In this document: positions 27,158-40,300 of the stretch, piece after piece
How the letters are laid out: each line of letters begins with the position of its first letter
Position numbering within the stretch: position 1 is the first letter of the stretch
Assembly (NCBI GenBank): GCA_017163975.1
Contig: JAFFSR010000239.1
Coordinates: 7,502,001 to 7,566,000 of the forward strand
DNA length: 64,000 nt
Source of the DNA: Anastatus disparis
Lineage: Eukaryota > Arthropoda > Insecta > Hymenoptera > Eupelmidae
Direction of reading: 5' to 3'
Notes under the pieces: generated by a model
What the model was told of the DNA's origin: nothing
Databases searched by the model: none
Seen by the model: the letters and a program-made list of their open reading frames with translations, nothing else
Translations under genes and position numbers: made by a program

Positions 27158-27750
27158 ATGAAATTGTTAATTGCTCTCTTTTTCGTTGCCATCGTCATTG
27201 TCCAAGTCACATCAGTTGACCTAGAACAAGAATTTTCAGATTTTAAAGTAAGTTTATTTTAACATGAGTTTTTTTAAAATATTTTTTCTGTTATACATTA
27301 ATAATTATAACAAAAACTATAATTTTATTTAGGTAAAATTTAAACGATGCTATGAAAGTCCAGAAGAAGAACAAAAGAGAAAAGACATTTTTATAAAAAC
27401 TAAAAAGCACATTGAAGAGCACAACAAAAAATATGATAATAAGGAAGTTTCTTATTTTCTAGGCATCAATAACTTTGCTGATTGGGTAACTATTATATTA
27501 AATTAATTTTATGCTTGTTAAATAAAAATTGAACATTAAATACCATTCTTCTGAATGAATATTAAACTTTAATTGATTTTATACGAATTTTGTTTAAAAA
27601 AAAACGTGTTGAAATATAAATGTTCTGATCGTGTAATAAATAAAATTAATAATTCTAATTAATGAAAACTAAAATTTTTGCTCTTTTTTTTAGAGCGAAG
27701 AAGAATTCAAAAAATGGACTGGTCCGCAAGAAGGAACAAATCATTGTTAG
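27158..27750 (+). CDS. Secreted I29 (cathepsin propeptide) inhibitor, 3 coding exons
   Basis: The coding exons are 27158-27247, 27333-27485 and 27694-27750. Both introns are GT-AG (GTAAGT...TTTAG and GTAACT...TTTAG) in phase 0, giving 99 residues. Residues 1-19 (MKLLIALFFVAIVIVQVTS) are a signal peptide. Residues 25-91 form one I29 domain. The ERFNIN pattern is E42, R46, F50, T53 (Asn replaced), I57, N61, followed by the GxNxFxD motif G74-N76-F78-D80 and EEEF at 83-86. No peptidase domain follows; the frame stops after Cys99. Stand-alone I29 proteins (Drosophila crammer, silkworm BCPI, mouse CTLA-2) inhibit cathepsin L-like cysteine proteases by occupying the active-site cleft like a propeptide. 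A secreted role in haemolymph, gut or glands is inferred from the signal peptide. The two Cys (36 and 99, the latter C-terminal) could form a disulfide or a dimer. The start is fixed by the signal peptide and by the acceptor just upstream. Confidence 0.9.
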
Positions 27751-27806
27751 AATTAAACAAGATACGATTCGATTTATGTTGTATAAAGTGAAAATTAAAT
27801 CATGAT

Positions 27807-27812
27807 AATAAA
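27807..27812 (+). terminator. Polyadenylation signal of the I29 inhibitor gene
   Basis: A canonical AATAAA lies 57 nt downstream of the stop codon and is followed by A- and T-rich sequence. It is well placed for the 3' end of the gene. Confidence 0.6.
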
Positions 27813-28546
27813 AAATTTTTGAATTTATTATTTCGTTTTACTGAAATAAATTTTACAATTGAAATAATTTGTGTCAAAATTGAAATTAAAAAAAAAATTT
27901 TTCTATAAACGAATCCTTACATAATTATTTATAAAATACAGAGATTTGTATAATTTTATTTTTCTTATTTACAAGAAAAATAAAATTGTCATTATGTTAA
28001 TTTAAAATACAATAGTGATAATTTCAAACCTGTTTTAATTTATTTGAATTTTTAATTATAAATAAATGTTGAAAGACAATTTCAACTCCTTGCTACAAGG
28101 GGGTTATACTTTATTCAAATTATTTGAACGTATATTTGTAAGTATTTAAAGAAAGTGTATTACGATACTCATTTGTTAGAAATAAAAACAGATAAGAATT
28201 TTTTAATTAACGTTTATCATGAATTTCAAACATATATAACCGTCAGAAAAGATTTGAATTATGGACAAAACAGCAGTTTCTCTTGAAGCTAATTTTATCT
28301 AACAACATCTAAGAACATGTAAGCTTAATTAAATACACGAAAATAAATGTATGACCTTGTATTAAATTCTTAAAATAAATAATAATTAAAAAATAATGTT
28401 AATTATGAATTCAATTTAACTGCTAATTAAATCCATAAGTTTATTTTTATCGTCAAATATTAAACTGTAGCTGGAAAAGTAACATAATATTTATCTTATA
28501 AACAAGTAGGAGTTAATGAAATTTAAAATTTGAAAAACAACATAAG
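27813..28546. other. AT-rich intergenic DNA
   Basis: No gene is seen. A TTTATT at about 28440 reads AATAAA on the minus strand and could serve the minus-strand exon candidate that begins upstream of it at 28665. Confidence 0.45.
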
Positions 28547-28665
28547 TCAGTTTACAGAGCTTAGCAGTAGATTCACTTTCAAACAAACACGGACGACTCT
28601 GGAAGCGGCAGTAGGTCCTGATATAACTTGCTCAGTAAATGCCGCAAGCAAACATTCTCCAGATC
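28547..28665 (-). other. Candidate terminal coding exon, minus strand
   Basis: On the minus strand an acceptor-like TTTTACTGTCTTTTAG precedes position 28665. From there one frame is open to a TGA at 28547-28549, encoding about 38 residues that include SGECLLAAFTEQVISGPTAA. The block is much less AT-rich than its surroundings, and an AATAAA on the minus strand lies about 100 nt downstream. I do not recognise the peptide. The plus strand is also open here (low AT content removes stops), and no convincing upstream exon was found, so this may be non-coding. Confidence 0.25.
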
Positions 28666-31600
28666 CTAAAAGACAGTAAAACAGGCGACCAACAGAAAAT
28701 ACAAGTAAAATTCTCAAACAAACATAGAGAAATAAGGTAGAGTGAAAAAAAGTACATCGAAAAAGATAAGCTACTATATATAAAAAATAAAAATTGAAAA
28801 TATATACCTACAGAACAAATAAGTTAGAATAAAAAGAAAATCAAATAATGAAAAAAAAAATAATATTATGAAAAAGAAAAAAAAAGATATTTAAAAAAGA
28901 TTTTAATTAAATATATCTTTTCTACCTTAACTAGATTCGGATAATTTAATAGTAGTTGAGTTTTCTTCGTCTGAAAGAAAATGAAATAGTTGAAAGGGAT
29001 TTGGAAGAAAAGAAAAACGGGATTGCTACACGAATACTTCTTCTGGTGTTCTGATTGATTTTTCTTGATGGTCTCATCCATATCATTGCTATTTTTATTT
29101 GGTGACCTGTTGGAAAAAGCTGCTTATTTATTTTGTGATTTGAAAAGAGCAGCAAACTTGATTGAACATAAAGCCACTGTAAATTGGTTTTTGTTTTCTT
29201 TTTTTCATTTTATTTTCTTCCTTTCCAAAAATTTTGTTTAATGATAAACTTCTGCTAACCTAAAGCCAAAGATAATTTAAAATGTTTCCATTTCAATATC
29301 CCTTCAAAACCCTTAATATTCTATGATTTTAATTGTTTTCTAAAGATGGAAAAAAATTTCTAAATGCTTTTTTACATTGTTTTTTTTAACAACAGATGTA
29401 TGCGTGACATGTACTTCCTGAAAAAACGGAAGATCACCAAGCTTTAAAAGTAGCTAAAGTTCAGAAGTCCTTTATGTTATTTTATAACTTTTAACTTGAT
29501 CTTTGTCAAATGAGAAAATAATTAGAAAAAGTAAGCAATTAATTTTAAAAATTAAAGAATTCTAATCAATGAAATAATATAAATACTTACACTTATTAGA
29601 TGGATTTACATATTAGTCAATAATGAAGGTATTACTGTCAAATAAAAGAATCATCGTGTAAGACACAGACCCTTATTGTTCATTTTTCTTTCTTGATTCC
29701 GATCTATAATGCAACGAAACTTTCGACAAATGGAGAACGGAATTGACTAGTCGATAAATAGCAAATAGAGAAAATGAAACATAGTGACATCTGTATTGAT
29801 TTCTAAATATATTGCCTTAAAAGAATATTATTCTTTATTCCATTATGAAATAGCAGAAAGTTGTTTAATTTTATAATGAATTTATTATTTTAAAATAAAA
29901 ATTGGAAGTTTCTGCATTTTTCACTTGTTACATTTTACTTAAACCAATCATCAGTCTTATCGTAATGACAAATTTGTACCAATAATTTTTTAAGAAAAAA
30001 AAATCAATCATACGATTTATTGATTCATCAATATTTTTGTCAATTTAGTGGTATCATTTTTTCAAAAAAGTAAATCGTTTAAAAAAAATCAAAAACTTGA
30101 ACTTAAAATACCCATTAACACTTTGATTTTCCAAACCCGTTAGCCAAAAACTTCTGGTCGTTAGATTCCGCCTTGAAATGATAAAACTATTTAATCAAAG
30201 ACGACTAAGATAAAATTTCCTTTATAATCTTTTAGTTCAGTATAAAATCCAAGTAATTTCAACAGTTGATTAATTCAAAATTAGTTCGTAGAATAGAAAT
30301 TCAAGTTCTTATATATACTAATCCCAAATGGATAATTATTCACGGTACGGGTAAAAGGTTTCACTATCGCGATATACATGTATATATATTACGTATATAC
30401 ATATAATTGAATGTATAATATGAACGTGTGTAATCCAAGTTGGCATATACGAGTTTTACCAATCTGCTTTGTAGCGTATTTCAAGCTTGTATAATTGCTA
30501 CTATCTAACTATGGCATATAACAGAATCCGTGTCAAAGCGATTACAAAATGTTATTAGTTTTAATCCAAGATTATTGTTTGCTGTACGTATACGCACTTG
30601 TTTTTCAATTAATATTTATTTCAAACATTATTAATAAATTGTTATCACTGTTATATGTTTCTTTGAAGTGATAGAATAATTGATATTATTAAAATTATTA
30701 ATTGAAGATTATTAGTTGTAAAATGTAACGTTTGCAATTTAATTGTACAAAATTTTATTGATAAAAAATAAAGATTTAACCAAAAAATTTGTTTATCAAA
30801 AACATTTGCAGAAAATGTGCAGCAATTTTAAAATGTGATTTCTAAAAGGGATTTTATTAAATGTTATTTTAATTTTTTTTAAATATGATTATCTTACTAA
30901 CATGTTTCATCTATTGCAGAGCTTGATATATAAATATGAAAAACTTTTAAATTTGATAAATAATTTATTTCTATTGATATAAACAAATGGCAGAAAATGG
31001 CAATTAAATTCACATTATTCTTGTTTCATGCATATTCGTATAGTAGATTCAGTTTAAAGGTATTTGTATAATCTGCGGAGATTAACGAAGCGCCAATTCT
31101 CAAAATACGTATGTGTATACAGCTTTGTCGAATATCGCGGTGGCAAATTAAACTTTACCAAAGTACTTTGATGCACTCGTCTATACGTTAATCATTTAAT
31201 TGTTTCTACCTCGAATGATGAACTTACCAAGTAGATAATTTAATTAGACTATTCAAGATATTTTTAATTACGAATAATTAAATTTTATTTACGAATAGAA
31301 AATTTTTTTAAATTTCTATAAAACTTTTTTTTAATGAAATTTTCGAAAAATTTGAAAACTTATCATAAGATAAAAGTAATTATTGTTTATATTATCAGAT
31401 ATAAAATATAAAAACCAATGTCTAATGTTTATTATTACACTCATCATATTTAACTGTGTTATTTTGTAATGCGAAATACTAAAAAAGAGGGTTTCTAATA
31501 TTACCGGTGTACAGATCGTAATACAATCAATAGGAGGAAGTATAATTAATGAATAGTTTTTTGCAGTTTGGGTATACAAAATACTATTTTTGTTACTGAT

Positions 31601-31721
31601 GAAGAGAAAAGAAAATAACTGCATACTTAACGTAGAACAGGAAGAGACTTATTTTTTCTCAAGAAATACTCTGTACCTTAAATTTAATTATTTCAGTGAT
31701 CATTCATTAATCTTTTTAGAA

Positions 31722-31815
31722 GCAAGTAGTTGTGCCCGAAAGGAAGCCGAACTCTCAAACTTAGCTTTCTCGTCCCGAACCTCCCAGGCTTACCCGTCTT
31801 ACCCAACATCTGGTT
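31722..31815. other. Isolated GC-rich block, possible repeat fragment
   Basis: About 90 bp of near-balanced composition (words such as TTGTGCCCGAAAGGAAGCC and CTCCCAGGCTTACCCGTC) is embedded in AT-rich DNA. It is open in more than one frame on both strands. The abrupt change in composition suggests an inserted fragment of a dispersed repeat or of foreign origin, but no boundary repeats are visible. Confidence 0.3.
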
Positions 31816-32078
31816 AAATAACATTTTATTTTCACATTTTAGTCTGAAAATAAAATATTTTATTTTAAAATGAAATAACATTATTTTAAAACTGACATGT
31901 TGTAATGACAGTATTTTTAGAATTTGAGGTGCATAACAAACTGAAGTTCGTATCATTTAGTGTTCCTCGAACATGAAAATAGTATGCACTACACTGGAGA
32001 AAATTGGTGATATTTTACTAGAAACATCTTGATTCTAACAGAAGCCAGCTCCAAAAATATTGCAAAATAATTGCATGC

Positions 32079-32089
32079 AAGTGGCGCTA
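32079..32089 (+). promoter_or_regulatory. CTCF-like motif
   Basis: AAGTGGCGCTA matches the insect CTCF core AGRKGGCGCTA at ten of eleven positions. If functional it would be an insulator or loop anchor inside a long non-coding region. It is a single short match. Confidence 0.25.
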
Positions 32090-35000
32090 TGAAATACTAC
32101 GTAAATTAAATGTGGTGGCGAAACTATGAACTGCGGCAAACATTCTGTTCATGAAATCTTATTATTTCAGTGATTATTCATTTAACTTTAAAGTATGAAG
32201 GCACATCTTTTTTAATAATGGCTCACTATTACTATACTTTTATTTTATGTAACAAAACATTATAAAATAATTAAATTAACCAATATAATTAACATGAAAT
32301 AAATTATTTAGCTAGTTAATTATTGGTTAAGGGAAAAAATTCATTATCAAGAAAAAACAATTTTCTTTAATACTGGATTTTGAAAAATTAATGATTGACA
32401 ATCTTAATTAATATAAAAAAAATTCGAGATTAAAAAACTTAAAAAGAATAACAAATTAACAATTGGTTTGAAGAATATTTTATAACTTTATTTCAACTTT
32501 TAATATTTTAATATAAATTTATATCTAAACGAAAATTTTTTATTATATTCATTTATTCTAAATACTTTTTTATTGTCATCCAAGCATGAGGACGAATTCC
32601 TCGTAAAATGAACATATAATCTTAGTCCCATTGTCTGATTATTATTACCTTTTCTTTTTTCTTATGCTCTGAATCTTTTTATGTATGAAGGTTCTTCGTA
32701 AAAAGGAAAAAAAATCCATATTGAAGCATAAATGCGTATGCAATGGAGTTCGAATAATTATTCATAAAGCAAATCGATTGGACCAATCTACTTCATTGTA
32801 TGAATTACTCTAAACGAACGACGGTATGAAAGAAAAACGAGAGAAAGAAGACTTTATTCCAGCTAATATTTGCATAAATAGCTCTATTGAAAAGGGAGAC
32901 TGAAAATTATTTTCTCTTTCTCATTTTATTGTCTTTTTCACATTTCTCCTTGTTCGTTTATTAGTTATCCCTTCTTTTTAATTCCTTAGTAAAGAGCCTT
33001 TTTTCATTAAAGGAAATTTCAGAATGTAAAAGTTTAACTATCACTTTTTAGTTAGAGAAATAATCATTTATTCTTAAATATAATAACTTTAATAAATTAT
33101 CTTAATTACAAACAAAATTTGAAATCGCACATATTCGTTATTGATTTCAATGAATGATATCGCTAAATTTAGGTCAATAATTTAAAATAAGTTAGTTAAA
33201 ACTTTAAGTTTTAATTGAAAAAGTTTAATTTGGAAAATGTAAATATGCGATTTGCATGAAAAAGGAATCATTAAGAATGCTTTTTGTCATAACGAATACT
33301 TCAATTAAAATTCGTCATGAAACTTCGAAAACCAATTTATGAAGTTTGTTTTAAAAAAAAGAATGTGACAGTATCAATGTAAAGAAAAAAATAATATTAA
33401 TGAAAGTAATTTTTTACTATTTGCATGATTATATAAATTTGTGAATATATTGTAATAGTTACAATGAAAATTCATTGTACTATTTATAATTGATAATCTT
33501 CATCAGTGATACTCATTCACATTCTCATTATGTCAAAATCTCTTAATCCGTTCATCTTGTTTCAATTTCCCTCTTCATAGTTAATTTTGCTCACTCGTTC
33601 CCTTAGTTACTAAGACTAAAATTCCCTTTGTTTTCCTTCCTTTCGCAATATTATCCCTCCAGCAAAGCTTGAAGGTGTTGAATCTTTTTTTTTCTTTCTT
33701 TGCTTTAGCTTCAGGGACGTGCGAGTACATACGAACCAAAGGCTTTAAGGTGAAGAGAAAAGAGAGGAGAGAGCCTCAGAAACATAGGTTAAATATTTAC
33801 TACGAACAAACTGAAAACTCACGTCCCCGTTGGCATTCCTCTCTGATGTAACGAAATGAGTTCTATAGACATTTAAGTCTTTACGTTGAAAGTTGTGACG
33901 CACTGTTAGTATAACTTGGACTGAGGCGTCGATTAACGAAGTCTAAACGAAGACGAAGTGCCTTGAACACGAACTGCACAAGTTTTACGCTGATGATGCA
34001 AAAATTTTCGATAGAAAGGCTACGTGTGCAAAGCTTTAACGAGATTTTAATGTCGGATTAACATTAATGATTGAACGACTTTTGGTATGAGTTTGCTGAA
34101 TATAAGTTGGTTGTTAAATTTAAAGCTTTGTGAGTCTTTCGTCCGCATCGATGATGTTATTAAAAACGTCATTTTTCTCATGGAATAAATAAGTAAATGT
34201 TTTGATAAATAACAAAAAAGATTTTATCAAACACACGTATTCATTAAGAGAACACATTAGATGACAGATATTCATTTTTCAATTTATATTTTTAAGACTA
34301 ATTATATTTTTGACTAATGCTATTAAATATTTCATTTTAGGATATTAAATATCCTCCCTGGTGAACCATAGCATTTTATCACTTTTGAAAGAGGTACTTA
34401 AACTTAATTCTAATTAATTATACTTCCTAAATCATTTCCCTCATTTATTCAATCTGCAAATCATTTATCGGATGCAAACTAGACGCTTGGATTTTCAAAC
34501 CCCAATGATTCTTTCCTACTCTTTTGGGGCTCGTTAATCAGTATGACCGAACCATCCTGTATTTCCTATGAACAAAAATAACTTGTTAACCCTTTCTTTG
34601 TTTGATTTCCCTATCCTGTTTCCCTGCCCCACAATTTTTCCTTTGACATCTTCGTCCCTTATTACTAACACGTATAAACGTATATTTGTTCGGTTTTCTC
34701 ATTTTGAATTTGTTGCTCAACATAATCGACAGCATGTATGCTACTTTTTAATCTCTTTTAATTAATGATACAGGTTAACATGGATAATGTTCTATACGAG
34801 ACAAATATTTGATACAGCCGCATACTACGCTTCTCGTATCAGTTGCGCAACGCTTGTAATTTCCTCGCTGCCTAAGTATTGAAGGGGTTCACAAGTGAGA
34901 AAGAGAGATAGACAGAGAGTATAGTATGAGATAAATTTGTATGCAAATTATGGTTGGCGAGGATAGTGATGGATGAAATGAACCTGTAAGATTGATAAAA

Positions 35001-37261
35001 GGGATGTGCATTCATAAGTTATAACATATTTTTGATTGGTTATCGTCTGATAAAAATAAATTATTCTTTTTTCTTTGTAATGAAAATTCTAGATAAAATA
35101 TTTTTAAAGTTAGTTAATGAATTTCTTATTTTTAGATAAATTAATGATTAAACAAATTTGGCCTATGCAATCAATAAATTCCTTTTGACATAATTAATTT
35201 ACTCATACAGCAAGCAACAGAATACTAAAATCTACATTGTTCAAGTTAATTATTATTTATGTATTTAAAAATTAGTGTCAAGAAGACTTTTAATTGCAGT
35301 TATGAATGGAATCTATGAATAATTTCTCCAAATAGAGTTCCTGCTTACTAATTGGCCTAATAAGAACATTTTAATTTTGAATTTACTTCAATGAGTGAAA
35401 AGTTGTTAGGAAACAACAATAAATAAATCAGTATGATCAAAACAAAGAAAAAGAAGATTTCCAACCAATTGTGTGAAATCGAAACTAATTAGAAAATTTG
35501 TGACTTAGTTGATTGACCGAAATATCGACAGGTATCAATCGATCAAGACACAATGACAATAATTTTAGCAGGTTGCAGATCACGCATTTCAAGTTGCATT
35601 TCGACCTCATATACAGAGCTCATTAATTTCTGATTGACTGATGATTGAGATGCTTTTTTCTCAGTCAAAATTATCTCGGAATCTATTTATTAGATAACTT
35701 AGTTTCATAATCCTATATTTTTTGTTACTTACGATGGTCTCAGATAATTAAACTATATATACAATTTTGGATCCTAATAGAATATAGATGATAAATAAGT
35801 ATTTTTTAAAATTTTTACACAAATAAAATAATTTTTTATTGAAATTTTCACAAGTTATAAAATTAATTAATCAATTTAAATTACTAATCGAATAATTTAC
35901 TAATTCGTTGATAATTTCAAAGAGTGTATTGATGAAACGAATAATAAAGAATTCTTTGAATTTTAATTTATATGATGTAATTTTGTCTTCTGCAACAATT
36001 TTAATTATTTCAAAATTACCTTGATAGTAATTTTATAATCTATAGTTCAATATTTATATATTTATAATTTAATAAATTAATAATCGTTATACAATGACTT
36101 AACAAGTATGTGAATTAATAATGTCAATCATTCTTATTTTGATAATAATATTGTAGTTATATGAAATAAAGTAATGAATAATGTAGAATCATGAAGTGGT
36201 TTGGTTTATACCAGCTTTTCAAATAATAAAATGTGTAATAATGTATATTTCCTATATTTTGCGAGCTGAATACAAATGTGATCTATTTATATCATATACA
36301 TATGTAACGGAAAATTTCGAAAATCAAACTTGAATGAATATCGTATATTCATAATTTAATTTACAACTTCATGTACGTTTTAAGTTATATACAAAATATG
36401 AATGTTTAATTTTCATTTTATCAATTTTATAAATTATTGTACGTAATAAAAAAATTATTATAAAATTTTACTAACCGCTCCAATTTGAGATGCATAATAA
36501 TAATTTTTGCAAAAAATTTATCCAAATTAAAAAAATTATATTTATTGATCCTTAAAAATTTTTTCCTACGATAAGTTTACAGAAAGTAAACGTTTCCTAA
36601 TATTAGACTTCACATTGAAAAAAAAGAAATAATAAAAATAAAAATGTATACGAAGTATGTTACCTTGTTACAGTAGAAAAAGAGAGCGAAAGTTTTCATT
36701 GAACGGTATATAGTGTCGTAGAGTCACCGCAGAATTTCATTTTGCCCGGCCGTTGCCATTTCACACTTGGCCCATTTTCCTTACTCCATATTTCACGGAA
36801 AACCACACTAGTGCATACTAGTGTCGATGTATACACCCTTTTGTATGCTCTCCTTTATTTCTGTAATTTATGATCAAAACTATTCATCTTTTCATCGAGT
36901 ACATTTTCTTTAGTCATTGAAAGATTTGAGTGATTGGTAAATTTTAAAAATACTAGAAATTTTATTGTTTAGTGTGTGAATTTAGAAGTTGATCAATGGT
37001 TAGGTTAATTCTTTTTTTACAGTTTTTCAGTGCATGCGAAGAAATTTAAACCTTAGAGTATTCATTTATCATCGCTTATTCTTTTTTAATTCCCAATGAT
37101 ATATCATACCTACATCTGGTATTTTTCTTTTACTTATTATATTTTTCAAGATATGGATCAGTTCTTATTTAAAATTTAATGTTATTTTAATAGTTATATT
37201 TTCATAATTGTAAAATAATTTAATAAACTAACGTATTTTAATTATATTTTAAAATTCTTTT

Positions 37262-37285
37262 TACTTTTTTGTGTTTCAGGTAAGT
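37262..37285 (+). promoter_or_regulatory. Candidate recursive splice site (ratchet point)
   Basis: A T-rich tract ending TTTGTGTTTCAG (to 37279) is directly fused to a perfect GTAAGT donor (37280-37285). This fits the insect ratchet-point consensus (pyrimidine tract, CAG, GTAAGT) well. A second donor lies 62 nt downstream, as expected if the site is first recognised as an exon. Confidence 0.5.
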
Positions 37286-37341
37286 TCCGCAATGTCAATC
37301 ATTTAAGTTAGTGTAATTTAATTGAAAAAAATTTGTATTTG
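37280..37341 (+). other. Candidate short recursive-splice exon
   Basis: It is bounded by the acceptor TTTCAG and by the donor GTAAGT at 37342. The 62 nt contain ATG at 37291 followed by an in-frame stop after a few codons, so it is not a convincing coding exon. It could be a 5' leader exon or the transient exon that helps define the recursive site. Confidence 0.3.
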
Positions 37342-40300
37342 GTAAGTGGACCATAAAAATTTATTTTTTGTATATTTTTAAAAGTATTTAAATGTTATGT
37401 GTACCGTTTCACAATGATTAAGAGACATATAAAAATACAATTTATAGAATAAGCAGCGACAAAAAAATGCGATTGTGGGCTGGGAAATTAATTCACTTAA
37501 TAAAACGTTTGTTTTTGGTGCAAAAGACTTGGAGTCTGAGTTTCACCGTGGGCGATTTTCCATCTTTTCTATAAATAATTATACTTTTCGTTTAATATAA
37601 ATTTTTTTTTAAATAAAGAACTAACATCCCCACAGTTTTAATAAAACCAAGGTTTTAGAGTTCTGATACTCTTCCAGTTAAATATTCAATATGAAACTAA
37701 TAAAAACTTTTTTTTGACTTTGACAGTTTTTTCAAAGTTTTCTCTCAATGTTTTTATTGAGATATTTGATATTAGATGCATTTAACATCAATCTATATAA
37801 AGTAGATTTTATTAAAAAAAAATTAAAAATATCGTACTACTGAAAACAATCTTTAAACTATATATTATCTAATAAATGAATAAATTGTGTTCAGTAACTG
37901 TTATTACTGTAAACAACATTTTAAAATTATTTTAAATTACATAAAAATATACTAACTTAAATATAATAAGAATGAAATAAACTTTACCTTGATCAAATTT
38001 TCATATTTTAAAGAAAATTCTTTCTCAGTTCAAGGAGGAAAAATATCATAAAAAATATTATAAGAAAAAGGAATTTGATCGTGCGCGCGTCTCTGGCGAA
38101 TTTTTTTCGTTTCTGTGCTTCAAAACAGTTTTCATTGTAGTATTTTCAACTATATTTTCGATTGAATGAACTAAATTCTGAAACTAGGCCACTATGCGTC
38201 TGTGTCTGTAAAAAAAAGGATGTTTGTTTTTTATAAAATTATTTTAAATAAAAAATTTATTAATCTGTAGGTATTTGAGATTTTTAAAAGCTATTCAATC
38301 TATTATTTTTTTTGAAGCATTAAAAATGTTCCTTATGAATAACTTTTTCTGAATAAATTCAAAAAGAAGAAAGTATTTATTTTATAATTTTGAATACCGT
38401 GAATGTATACTTAGTTCGCATAAAAGTAACATGTGTATTTACATAAAAATGTAAAAATAAAATTATTTTCTTTCAAATGTAATGCTACATTCAAATAAAA
38501 ATTCATGTGAACCATTAAAAAAATATTTTGAATTGCTGACTTCTTTCATTTAATAACGCATTGATCACACAATTTAATATTATCAGAATCTTAAAACTTT
38601 TAGCTTCTATCAGTAAATAATAAAAAAAAGCAATGAGAAAATCTTCGCATACTCTATATAAACCATAGCAATTCACTTGTAAAGTTTTCCATATGAGTTT
38701 GTACGCATAACTTCGTACAAAGGAATCAAAGTCAAAGGTATATAAAGAAAAGCGTTTAAACACGAGAAAAGAAGAAAGATTTTTTTTTCTCAACACACAA
38801 ATAAAAAAAATATGAAATGAAAGATGAAATGAGAAAAAAACGTATTATAAGGCTATATATTACAGGTTTTACGTACGTAATTGTACGACACATATCACCT
38901 GGCATGTCTTATTAATTACAAAGTTCCACAAACGTTTGAAAAATATGCGTGGCCTGAGCTATATATAGTCAAAAGAGTCAAAGAACTACCAAGCTTGAAA
39001 TAAAAAAAACAGCAAAAAGCAAGTGTTTCCACACGAGTGCTTAAATGATCCCTGCGGCACCTTTTTCCTTTTTTTTTTGACTCTTTTTTCGGGTAGGCTT
39101 TTTTTCAACTCTTTGAACTTCACTTTTTAGGGGATATATTTAAAGAAAAAATGAATGGTAAAATGAAATAGAAACATTATAAAGTATTGCACGTAGTTTA
39201 AGGTTTGAAGATGGAATTTTTATTTTATGAAATGTTTAAAGCTTACTGAAGGAGATCAAGGACGAGGTACCAAGTTTAATTTTTCAATGGACGAATCATA
39301 TTTCATATTTTGGATAAAAGTAAATGATTGTTTCTTTTAGGAATAATAAGTATATTTTTTGCTTATAATTTATTTGGTTACATAACATTACACGTCATTT
39401 TGACGTTGAAGCTATATTATGATAAATTTAAATTACATTTCATATTTGTTATGACGTACAGAAATACAGAAAAGATAAAAATGTTGTTTTTATTTTTTGT
39501 CTTAGTTATGACCTTCTTGTGTAAAAACATGCTAAAATACGAAAAGAATTACCATTTAACTTATTTTTATTTTCTTTCTTTTAATTACAATAATTTTTAT
39601 TCATTTTTATCGTTCAAAAGAAAAATATTCGATTTAATAGATTAACGTATTTCTTATTTATTTGTTATCAATGATTTAATTTCGAAACTCCTAATCTATT
39701 ATCAAAATTTAAATTAACAAAAATTAAATAAACTCAATTATTTATATTTCTTTTCTACTGCACAATTTTCTTACTAACAGTCATTATTACTTTCAGTTAC
39801 TTTTAGCATTACATTGTTAATTTTAAACTTTTTATATCAATGTTTGTAAAGTTCGTAATTAAACTGTGCTCTAATTAGTATGAAATGAATTTTAAGTAGC
39901 CTGCCAGTATTAAACGAGTTTCTAGAAAATCTCTTGGTGAATGTAGTTTCTCTTATAAGAAAATCTTCACATATGCAAATTCTCTATTTTTTCAAGTAGA
40001 AATAATATTTTTGTTTTCTTTTTATAAATATTAAAGTAAGAAAGATAATAATTACGTGAAAAAATTGTAGCTTATTACTTTTATTTATTATACTCTTATA
40101 TACGTCAAAAACATGCTAAAATTAGATATATTGTTCAATAAGAGCAATAAGCTCTTACCCTCTCTGAAATATTTACTAAACAATTTGTAACAAAACCACA
40201 TACCATTAATATTCCTCAAGTCTTTGTAACATTTTACCTCTTGGAATGTTCAACCATTACGTATAAATTAATCCTGTCAACAAAATTGAAATTATTGAAA

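Noticed and set aside
28866..29155. Two overlapping minus-strand frames after a CAG acceptor-like site near 29107
   Set aside because: Considered as upstream exons for the 28547-28665 candidate, but no strong donor is present and the peptides become Phe/Ser-rich low complexity.
39328..39645. 105-residue plus-strand open frame, hydrophobic
   Set aside because: The composition (Phe, Leu, Tyr, Asn, Lys) is what AT-rich DNA gives by chance; no family pattern and no promoter or splice context were seen.
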